From assembly GCA_018714645.1 (NCBI GenBank), contig DVND01000070.1, positions 1 through 17,275 of the forward strand: 17,275 nt of DNA. The letters are read 5' to 3'. Shown here piece after piece: positions 1 to 7,071 of the stretch. The notes beneath the pieces are model-generated. The model was not told the origin of the DNA and ran no database searches. It saw only the letters and a program-made list of their open reading frames with translations. This DNA comes from Candidatus Avimonoglobus intestinipullorum (GTDB lineage: Bacteria > Bacillota > Clostridia > UBA1381). Position 1 is the stretch's first letter, and every line of letters begins with the position of its first letter. The position numbers and the translations under genes were made by a program.

Positions 1-1
1 G

Positions 2-1330
2 CTTGCTGTCAGCGCCGGTATTTTTGGCGGCTGCGCAAAAGAGGAATCCAATGTGGAGGTAATCCGGGTTTGGACAAATGAGGCCCATTCCAAGGATGTT
101 ATAACGCAAATGGTGTCGGATTATAACAACACAGTCGGGAAAGAGGAAGGCATCCAAATTGATTACCAAGTATATGGCAGCGATTTTAACCAAGTGCTGA
201 ACATGGCGCTGGAAAGCCATCAGGCCCCGGAAATGTTTTCTACAGCGAATGACGTACAGACCATGGTTGGTAAGGGGCAGCTGCTGGCGCTGGAAGATTT
301 GCCGGATATGGAAGAATTTTTAGCTGGCTATGAAGGCGAACTCAGGACAGGGACGAATATTGTTGACGGCAAGACATACCACGTCCCGTTCAAGGTAACG
401 ACCCTTGGCCTGATTTATAATAAAGACCTGTTTAAAAAAGCGGGGATTGTTGATGAAGAAGGAAACGCCCTGCCGCCGGAAACCTGGAGCGAGGTACGGG
501 AATACGCAAAACGGCTGACCAATGAAGCGGAAAATACATATGGGTTTGCTTTCCCTTTAAAGTGGGATTCTGTATTCAGTTTTGATTTGATCATGCCGTT
601 TAGCAATTCAGTGCCCCATGAAGGGTATGATTATGTCAACGGCCGGTTTGATTATTCCATTTATAAGCCGGCGTTTGAATGGCTGGTCGGTATGAAAGAA
701 GATGGTTCCTGCTTCCCTGGGGCAGAAGGGCTGGACAATGATATGGCAAGGGCGCAGTTTGCAGCAGGCAGGGTTGGCATGATGATCGGCGCATCCTGGG
801 ACGTCGGCGTATTCAGCGAACAGTTTGTGGCCAATTGTGACTGGGGCGTAGCGCACATCCCGTATCTGGAGGGCGTTCAACACTATAATACGAAAAACAG
901 TGTGGGGCCTTTTGTAGCGATCAATGCGGATGCGAAAGAGAAGGATTTGAATAAAATAGCGAAGGTTTACAAGTGGTTCAACAGCAAAGAAGTTTTACAG
1001 AAGCTGTATGAAGCCGGCGAGCATATCCCCTATGATAAATCCATTATTGCGGAAACCTCTATTGATGGTTCCAAGAAGGGCTGGAAGGAATTTGCCGAAT
1101 TGCTGGAGGAGCAGGATGTAATGCCGTCGCGGCCCAGGATTAAGCTGGAGGGAGACGGGGAATATATTGTTTATTCCAAAATCTGGTCAGGCAGCTTTAC
1201 AGTGGACGAAGGCTTACAGGATTTAACAGACCGGTCAAATGCAGCTTTGGAAAAAGGGATTGCCGACGGTTCTATTGATGAATCCACCGTTAAGGTACCG
1301 GATTTTAAAAAGAATGTATTGCCGGAATGA
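2..1330 (+). CDS. CUT1-type ABC transporter sugar-binding lipoprotein (5' end outside window)
   Basis: Extracellular solute-binding protein (SBP_bac_1 type) that should capture an oligosaccharide outside the membrane and deliver it to the two permeases encoded next. The frame is open from base 2, so the GTG at 53 is not the real start. The first visible residues read LAVSAGIFGGC, the end of a lipoprotein signal with the lipidated Cys encoded at 32-34; the box FGGC is slightly off the usual L-A/S-G/A-C. 442 residues are visible, close to the full mature length for the family. Family marks are the VWTNEAHSKD first strand, the GLIYNKDLFKKAGI segment and PPETWSEV shortly after it, and a C-terminal half rich in Trp and Tyr. 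The stop is followed by the permease gene after 21 bases. The ligand cannot be read from sequence; xyloglucan oligosaccharide is inferred only from the downstream GH74 genes. Confidence 0.93.
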   Translation, partial: LAVSAGIFGGCAKEESNVEVIRVWTNEAHSKDVITQMVSDYNNTVGKEEGIQIDYQVYGSDFNQVLNMALESHQAPEMFSTANDVQTMVGKGQLLALEDLPDMEEFLAGYEGELRTGTNIVDGKTYHVPFKVTTLGLIYNKDLFKKAGIVDEEGNALPPETWSEVREYAKRLTNEAENTYGFAFPLKWDSVFSFDLIMPFSNSVPHEGYDYVNGRFDYSIYKPAFEWLVGMKEDGSCFPGAEGLDNDMARAQFAAGRVGMMIGASWDVGVFSEQFVANCDWGVAHIPYLEGVQHYNTKNSVGPFVAINADAKEKDLNKIAKVYKWFNSKEVLQKLYEAGEHIPYDKSIIAETSIDGSKKGWKEFAELLEEQDVMPSRPRIKLEGDGEYIVYSKIWSGSFTVDEGLQDLTDRSNAALEKGIADGSIDESTVKVPDFKKNVLPE

Positions 1331-1334
1331 TCAC

Positions 1335-1342
1335 AAAAAGGA
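1335..1342 (+). promoter_or_regulatory. Ribosome binding site deciding a TTG start
   Basis: AAAAAGGA lies about 9 bases before the TTG at 1352. No ATG or GTG in that frame is placed as well, so the first permease most likely starts at TTG. Confidence 0.6.
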
Positions 1343-1351
1343 TGTGTTTTT

Positions 1352-2302
1352 TTGAAAAGTACAGCGAAGATCCGTACAACAGCAAAACCGATCAAACAAA
1401 AACGGGCGGGGGTAAAAGAGCAGGTGCAATCATATTGTATGATTGCACCGCAGGTTATTGGTTTTTTGGTATTTTCCCTTTATCCAATATTCTGGGTCCT
1501 CCGGTATGCCTGGTTTGATTATAACTCTGTAACTGCAATTTTTGTGGGCTTTGATAATTTTACAAGGGTTTTTACAGACGCATCCTATTGGAACAGTGTG
1601 GCGAATACGTTTATTATTTCCATCGGGAAGCTGATTATTGAGCTGCCGCTGGCGCTGATTCTGGCGGTGGCCCTTTCGGGCAATATCCGGGGGAAATCCG
1701 CATTCCGGCTAAGCCTGTATGTTCCCAATATCATCAGTGTGGCCATTGTTGGTATTACGTTTTCGTATATGTTTTCCTCTTTTGATGGGATTGTCAACCA
1801 TCTGCTTCAGGCGGCGCATATAATTGATGTGCCGGTAAACTGGTTTGCAAACAAGTGGACGGCAATTGTTGTTATCATGATTGCATCAATCTGGCAGGGA
1901 TTTGGTGTAAATATGATCTATTTCATGGCCGGGTTGATGAATATACCGGAGGAGTTGTATGAGTGCAGCCGTTTGGACGGCGCGAATAAATTCCAGCAGT
2001 TTATCCATGTAACGATCCCACAGCTGGCGCCGGTGGCGCAGATTATCTGTATGCTGGCGATTGTGTCCGGAATTAAGATGAACGACCTGGTGCTGGTTTT
2101 GACAAACGGCCAGCCCGGCGGGGAGACAGAGGTGGTAATGTCTTATATTTTAAAGCTGTTTTTCCCCATGAACGCTGTTGTCACTGCTGACCCGCAGATC
2201 GGGTATGCCTGCGCGGCAGGGGTTGTGACGTCTGTGTTATTGGCGATTATCACTGTGCTGTATTTGCGGATGTCCCGCAAAGCAACAACGGTGAATGAAT
2301 AG
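1352..2302 (+). CDS. CUT1 ABC transporter permease (UgpA/LacF-like)
   Basis: First inner-membrane permease of the sugar importer, 316 residues, a normal length for this family. A basic N-terminus (RTTAKPIKQKRAG) precedes the first membrane helix (about residues 29-51, IAPQVIGFLVFSLYPIF), followed by a periphery loop with VGFDNFTRVF typical of MalF/UgpA-type partners. The cytoplasmic EAA loop that docks the ATPase is at residues 199-227 (PEELYECSRLDGA, then TIPQLAP), and six membrane segments can be drawn. The start is TTG, supported by AAAAAGGA upstream. It lies 21 bases after the binding-protein gene and its TAG stop overlaps the ribosome site of the next permease, so the three are surely co-translated. 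Substrate is not readable from sequence. Confidence 0.95.
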   Translation: MKSTAKIRTTAKPIKQKRAGVKEQVQSYCMIAPQVIGFLVFSLYPIFWVLRYAWFDYNSVTAIFVGFDNFTRVFTDASYWNSVANTFIISIGKLIIELPLALILAVALSGNIRGKSAFRLSLYVPNIISVAIVGITFSYMFSSFDGIVNHLLQAAHIIDVPVNWFANKWTAIVVIMIASIWQGFGVNMIYFMAGLMNIPEELYECSRLDGANKFQQFIHVTIPQLAPVAQIICMLAIVSGIKMNDLVLVLTNGQPGGETEVVMSYILKLFFPMNAVVTADPQIGYACAAGVVTSVLLAIITVLYLRMSRKATTVNE

Positions 2303-2316
2303 GAGGAGTAAACTGT

Positions 2317-3162
2317 ATGCGGTACTTAAGGGGAATCCGGACAGCGCTTCAGTATATGATACTGATTGTCATTACGCTGATTACGTTGTTTCCGATATTT
2401 TATGTGGTGGCTTCTTCCTTTAAAAGCAATATGGAAATTCTCACCTTCGGCATCAATATCCTGCCCAAGAACCCTGTGCTGGATAATTATAAGCAGGCGT
2501 GGGAACTGGCAAATTTTAAGCGGTATACCTTTAACAGCATTTATTTATGTTTTTTCTCTGTTTTGGGGATTGTGATTACATCCAGCCTGGCGGGCTATAC
2601 CTTTGCACGGGGAAATTTTGTGGGGAAAAAGCTGATTTTTGCGGTTTTTACCTCCACAATGTTTATTTCTTTCGGAAGCGCCACACTGTATCCATTGCTG
2701 GGGGTTGCCAGCGCGCTGCATATCAACAAGAACCTGTGGGGCATTATCTTAATAAAAGTGTTCGGTGTGAACATCACCAATATTTTTTTGGTGCGGGGGC
2801 ATGTGTTGTCCCTGCCGAAAGAAATGGACGAAGCAGCGAAAATTGACGGATGTGATTTTTTTCAGATATTCGTTTATATCATTGCGCCGTTGCTGAAACC
2901 CATTTTAGCCACGGTGGCGCTTTTGAGTTTTCAGGCTTCCTGGAACGACTACCTGCTGCCCATGGTATTCACGCTGGGCAATAAAGACAGCGCGCCGTTG
3001 ATTGTGGGGATTGTATCCTTAAAGTCTACAGGCGCGGCGGCAGCATCCTGGAACCTGATGATGGCCGGAACGACCATATCCCTGATTCCGATTCTGATTG
3101 TGTTCCTATGCATGAATAAATATTTTATCAAAGGTCTTACTTCCGGAGCGGTAAAGGGATAA
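2317..3162 (+). CDS. CUT1 ABC transporter permease (UgpE/MalG-like)
   Basis: Second inner-membrane permease, 281 residues, as expected for the MalG/UgpE side of a CUT1 importer. ATG is preceded by AGGAGGAG at 2301-2308 with 8 bases spacing; that site overlaps the stop of the previous gene. Helix 1 (about residues 12-34, YMILIVITLITLFPIFYVVA) is followed by the SSFKSNMEI segment typical of this family. The EAA loop lies at residues 166-195 (LPKEMDEAAKIDGCDFFQIF, then APLLKP), and the motif SFQASWNDYLLP precedes the last helices. It should pair with the upstream permease. There is no ATPase gene next to it; use of a common MsmK/UgpC-type ATPase encoded elsewhere is likely but cannot be seen here. 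Confidence 0.95.
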   Translation: MRYLRGIRTALQYMILIVITLITLFPIFYVVASSFKSNMEILTFGINILPKNPVLDNYKQAWELANFKRYTFNSIYLCFFSVLGIVITSSLAGYTFARGNFVGKKLIFAVFTSTMFISFGSATLYPLLGVASALHINKNLWGIILIKVFGVNITNIFLVRGHVLSLPKEMDEAAKIDGCDFFQIFVYIIAPLLKPILATVALLSFQASWNDYLLPMVFTLGNKDSAPLIVGIVSLKSTGAAAASWNLMMAGTTISLIPILIVFLCMNKYFIKGLTSGAVKG

Positions 3163-3183
3163 GCGGGATCGGTGCTGAGAATT

Positions 3184-3190
3184 GGAGGAG
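3184..3190 (+). promoter_or_regulatory. Ribosome binding site that decides the start at 3196
   Basis: GGAGGAG sits 5 bases before ATG at 3196. An in-frame GTG at 3172 has no such site and would put eight residues in front of a normal signal peptide, so 3196 is preferred. Confidence 0.7.
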
Positions 3191-3195
3191 TCGGT

Positions 3196-5355
3196 ATGAA
3201 TACAATTTTAAAACGGATGATGAGCATTTTTTTGGCGGCGGTGCTTTGCATTTTGCCGCTATCCGCCGTATTGGCGGAAGAGGGCGGATATGTTTATGAT
3301 CAGGCCACGGTCCCTGAGGTCTGGCAGTTTGTTAAAGAAAGAGGGGACATCACCCCCGGAGACAGCGGTTTTGAAACAACCGCCTATGATGCGGTGGTGC
3401 AAGCCCTTTATACAGGCCAGACATGGGCCGATGATTATACATACACCCTGACATTAAACAGTAAAAACCAAGATGCCAGCAATATGGTATATGTATATTT
3501 TAATTATCAGGACGCAGAGAATCATTACTATTTTTCAGTGACGTCCCCGGCCAGTAACAATGTGATTACCCTATACAGCGTTATCAATGGAAAAAGTACG
3601 GTGTTGGGTACATTTACCGATTACAGCGTGAATTATCAGGATACTGAATTTTCCATTGTTTACGACCATGGGAATATACGGGTCACAGGCGTAAAGAACG
3701 GCATCCCCACGGATATTTTTCAAGTGGAGGATACACAGCTGACCTATGGGTTGGTAGGGTTTAAAACCCAGTTCTGCAAGGCGGTCATTAAAAATATAAG
3801 CGTTTCAGGAACGCTGTACAATGCTGTGGAGGAAGGTGACTATTTATCTGTGCAATCCACCAGCATGGAAAACGGCGCCCAAAATGTACCCGCGGCGGGG
3901 GCGGTATCATTTGTTATGAACGGCCCGCTGAAGGCGGAAACTGTCACGAAGGAGCATATAGTACTGGAAGGGGCTTCTGAAGGACAGTATTCCGTATCTG
4001 CCCTAGGGGAAACATTAACGGTAGCCTGGGAAGGGTTATCATATGATACGGCGTATTCCATTGTGTTGGGGCCGGGCCTGCAGCTGGAAGAAACGGGGCT
4101 GGGTTTTAAAAATGGGGAATATGTGTTCACGTTCCATACGCAACCGGGTGAAGGTTATATGGATTATGCATACAGCATGGAACAGGTCAACAACGACTGG
4201 TCCCTGACAAATGCGCAAGTCCTGACAATCATTGAAAACGGCATGATGTCCTCGGATTACAGCGCGACCGTTACGGCTGTGCTGCATGCGTATAGCTGGC
4301 GGGACCAATATACATATTCTGCTGTATTAAATAACCGGTCTGGGGATATTACCAATAAAATGATTTTGTATTTTAACTATAGAGGTTCTTCTGATTACTA
4401 CGCTATATCTATCGGCGGCGCAAAGGAAGATAATCCTGTAGAGCTTTATAAAATGGAAGGCGGGGAGCGGAAATCCATCGCTTCTTATGCGAATTACGTG
4501 GTGAATTATCAGGCCACTGTTTTTGAAATTGCCTATAACAATGGCAGGATTACGGTGACGGCCGATAAGAATGGGACGAAAACAACGCTGTTTGACGTGG
4601 AAGGCGAGAATAGCTATGGCCGGGTAGGCATTGGCCTGAATACCTGTTCCGGTTCTTTTGAAAAAATGGCCGTCAATGGATATGGGACGGATTTGCATCT
4701 GCGGATTACAGATACAAATATTCCAGCGGGCGCAGAAGATGTGCCGGTGGATACAGGGCTGACATTCACTTTCAGCGAGGAATTGGACCCAAGGGAAGCG
4801 GTGAAAGAGAACATCACCATTACAGCCGCCGGACAGGCGCTTCCGGAAGAAGCATATGCGCTGGCATTGGGAAACAGCGCAGCTGTGCTGAATATCACGT
4901 TTGCAGAAGCGTTGCAGCCGAAAACGGAATATATTGTAACATTTGCTCCCGGTTTGGTATCCAGAAGCAATGGCGTAGGGCTGCCCTTAGGGGAAAGCGT
5001 TTTTGCATTCAAAACACGCCCGCCGGAATTTAATGTGACGGCAGCGGCGTTTTGCCAGGGAGAGCCGGTGAAGGATGTATATGAATGCGCCGGGGAAACC
5101 GTGGATTTCAGCGTAAAATTAGATAACGGGCAGGAACATGCACAAAGCTATGTATTGACAGTGGCAATAGTGGCTGAGGATGGGAAAACGCTGGCAATTC
5201 GGTATTATGCAGGCAATGTGGAACCAGACGGCGCCATGGAGCACAATGACGCGATCCCGGTTCCGGCCGGGATAGGAAAAGGGGCAAAATTCGTGTATTT
5301 TGTATGGGATGGATTTCAAAGTATGCAAGTCCTTTATCCATCGGGTACATTTTAA
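3196..5355 (+). CDS. Exported multidomain protein: two lectin-like modules alternating with Ig-like domains
   Basis: A 719-residue secreted protein with no recognisable catalytic domain. A signal peptide ends near residue 27 (SAVLA before EEGG). Five domains follow. A beta-sandwich module (about 26-218) contains VYFNY at 100-104. An SbsA/Big_5-like Ig domain (about 219-318) begins STSMENGAQNVP and ends VFTFHTQ. A second copy of the beta-sandwich module (about 325-499) contains LYFNY at 391-395. A second Big_5-like domain (about 500-610) begins IPAGAEDVPVD and ends FAFKTRP. A C-terminal Ig-like domain (611-719) ends with FVYFVWDGFQSM. The two sandwich modules are clear repeats: both carry NYQ(D/A)T and an NG(K/R)-type hairpin in the same order. 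They resemble the concanavalin-like fold of LamG/DUF1080 domains, which is my inference. Carbohydrate or surface binding is likely; no SLH, dockerin, lipobox or sortase signal is present. It starts 33 bases after the permease gene. Confidence 0.88.
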   Translation: MNTILKRMMSIFLAAVLCILPLSAVLAEEGGYVYDQATVPEVWQFVKERGDITPGDSGFETTAYDAVVQALYTGQTWADDYTYTLTLNSKNQDASNMVYVYFNYQDAENHYYFSVTSPASNNVITLYSVINGKSTVLGTFTDYSVNYQDTEFSIVYDHGNIRVTGVKNGIPTDIFQVEDTQLTYGLVGFKTQFCKAVIKNISVSGTLYNAVEEGDYLSVQSTSMENGAQNVPAAGAVSFVMNGPLKAETVTKEHIVLEGASEGQYSVSALGETLTVAWEGLSYDTAYSIVLGPGLQLEETGLGFKNGEYVFTFHTQPGEGYMDYAYSMEQVNNDWSLTNAQVLTIIENGMMSSDYSATVTAVLHAYSWRDQYTYSAVLNNRSGDITNKMILYFNYRGSSDYYAISIGGAKEDNPVELYKMEGGERKSIASYANYVVNYQATVFEIAYNNGRITVTADKNGTKTTLFDVEGENSYGRVGIGLNTCSGSFEKMAVNGYGTDLHLRITDTNIPAGAEDVPVDTGLTFTFSEELDPREAVKENITITAAGQALPEEAYALALGNSAAVLNITFAEALQPKTEYIVTFAPGLVSRSNGVGLPLGESVFAFKTRPPEFNVTAAAFCQGEPVKDVYECAGETVDFSVKLDNGQEHAQSYVLTVAIVAEDGKTLAIRYYAGNVEPDGAMEHNDAIPVPAGIGKGAKFVYFVWDGFQSMQVLYPSGTF
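3271..4692 (+). repeat. Two copies of the YFNY lectin-like module
   Basis: Protein-level repeat: copy 1 is encoded at about 3271-3840 and copy 2 at about 4168-4692, separated by an Ig-like domain. Both have a YFNY strand (3493-3507 and 4366-4380) followed by a YY pair, a [LV]Y strand, NYQ, and an I.V...NG hairpin. The same module recurs once at 14338-14892 and three times at 15301-16942. Confidence 0.75.
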
Positions 5356-5369
5356 AGGAAGGCGGAGCT

Positions 5370-7055
5370 ATGAAAAAAATTATTTTTATACTATCTCTAT
5401 TTGTTTGCGTATTGCTGGGCAGTACGGCATATGCTGCCCAGCTGGCCTGCACCTTTGATTTGGATGCCGGTGCGGTGGATATTACGGGGACTGCCGGTGC
5501 AGGCGGTACATATACCCTGTTAATCCTGAACCCAGGTTATACATTGGACACGGTACAGGACGGAAGCCATATGGGTGTGCAGTTTCAATATGAGGGCAAG
5601 ACGGATGAAAGCGGCACGTTTGCAATCCGTGTCCCTCTGAACACAGAGCTTATCGGGCAGCAGGGGGAAATGGCTGTGTATTTGTCTTACCCGGGCCTTT
5701 CCACGCCTGTGTGCAGTGAATTTTATTATACGGACGCCGATGGGATGAAGGCAGCGGCAGAAGCGGTCCTCGGCATCGCAGATATGACGGAAACAGAGGA
5801 CATTATCGCCGTATTGGATCAAAACAGCGGGATTTTTGCCTATAATACTGAAGTGTACAAAGCGCTGGACAAAACGGAGCTGGCAGAGCATATGCGGCAA
5901 TATGTGCAGCATGCTTCCCTGACGCCGGAAGATTATGAAGAATTGCAAAAGGAACTTAAAATTCAAAGCCTGCTCTGCGGATATAATCAGGGCCTGGAAA
6001 AGCTGTTGATACAGGATGGCAATATGATTTACGCGGAAGAGTTGGGATTGACAGGGCTGGACAAAGAAAAAAATATCACAGCTTACAGCTTGTATAGCGG
6101 GGAAATTAATGCAGAAGGGATACAGAATGTGCATAAAGCGCTTTTTGGGAATGAATATACATCGTTAGAGGCGTTTTATCTGGATTTTGCGTCTGCGGCG
6201 GTCGTAGAGGGGGTACGGAATTACGCCAAAAGCGGCGTTGGGCATATCAGCGGGATTTTGGAAAAAAATGCGGCTTATGTGCGGCTTGATCTCAGCAGCT
6301 ATGTTTCTTCCCATAATAAGGATTCACAGATTAAAAATGCAAACTGTGATTCTATAGCGGCGCTGCAGGAAATCATTAATAAGCCGCTTTCTAATGGGAC
6401 AACCGGTTCCTCCGGGTCGGGATCATCCGGCGGGAGCGGCAGTGCATATTTCCCAAGCCAGCCGGAAGAACCCGGAAGGGAAGAGATTGTATCTGAAATT
6501 GAACAGGACAAATACATATTGACAGATATGCAGGAGCATTCCTGGGCGGCACAGGCGGTGCGCGAATTAATGGAGCAAGGGATTATCGCCGTGCCCCCGG
6601 ATGGGAGATACAGGCCGGCAGACTATATCACCCGGGAGGAGCTGGTAAAGCTGGCCGTTGAGGCTTTTGGAATTGAGCCCGCAGCGGAGCAAAGCGGATT
6701 CACGGATGTTACCGCAGAGGATTGGAGCGCAGAATATATCTATGCAGCGCAGGCTGCCGGCATTGTGGACGGCGTGGGAGACGGCAGATTTGATAAAAAG
6801 GCATATGTCACCCGGGAAGACATGGCGGCAATCCTATCCCGGTGTTTGGATTATAAAGGGATCCAGCTGCCTGTGGTGCAGGAGGAATTACGTTTTACAG
6901 ACGAGGGCGAAATTTCCGGTTACGCCCGGGAAGCGGTGATGCTTTTAGCCGGTGCGGGTGCTTTAAACGGCATGGGCGACGGGACATTTGCGCCTAAGGA
7001 TCCGTGTACCAGGGCGCAATGCGCTGTGGTGCTGCATAAACTTATAAACGGGTGA
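5370..7055 (+). CDS. Exported protein with C-terminal SLH triplet (cell-wall anchor)
   Basis: A 561-residue secreted protein expected to bind secondary cell-wall polymer non-covalently. ATG at 5370 follows AAGGAAGG by 7 bases; an in-frame ATG at 5304 lies inside the preceding gene and has no signal sequence after it. A signal peptide ends near residue 22 (GSTAYA before AQ). Residues about 24-115 look like an Ig-type fold (LLILNPGYTL, later GTFAIRVPL). Residues about 118-340 are mainly helical and unrecognised. A Gly/Ser linker (about 344-360) leads to three SLH domains at about 380-436, 441-496 and 506-561, with the motif positions ITREE, VTRED and CTRAQ: the Arg is kept in all three. This is the only protein in the window with an intact wall-binding triplet, so it probably fixes the system to the surface. 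What its N-terminal half binds is unknown. Confidence 0.92.
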   Translation: MKKIIFILSLFVCVLLGSTAYAAQLACTFDLDAGAVDITGTAGAGGTYTLLILNPGYTLDTVQDGSHMGVQFQYEGKTDESGTFAIRVPLNTELIGQQGEMAVYLSYPGLSTPVCSEFYYTDADGMKAAAEAVLGIADMTETEDIIAVLDQNSGIFAYNTEVYKALDKTELAEHMRQYVQHASLTPEDYEELQKELKIQSLLCGYNQGLEKLLIQDGNMIYAEELGLTGLDKEKNITAYSLYSGEINAEGIQNVHKALFGNEYTSLEAFYLDFASAAVVEGVRNYAKSGVGHISGILEKNAAYVRLDLSSYVSSHNKDSQIKNANCDSIAALQEIINKPLSNGTTGSSGSGSSGGSGSAYFPSQPEEPGREEIVSEIEQDKYILTDMQEHSWAAQAVRELMEQGIIAVPPDGRYRPADYITREELVKLAVEAFGIEPAAEQSGFTDVTAEDWSAEYIYAAQAAGIVDGVGDGRFDKKAYVTREDMAAILSRCLDYKGIQLPVVQEELRFTDEGEISGYAREAVMLLAGAGALNGMGDGTFAPKDPCTRAQCAVVLHKLING

Positions 7056-7071
7056 GGGGATGATCGAGAAG

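Noticed and set aside
53..55. GTG as start of the sugar-binding protein
   Set aside because: The frame is open upstream to base 2 and encodes the end of a lipoprotein signal with Cys at 32-34; the real start lies before the window.
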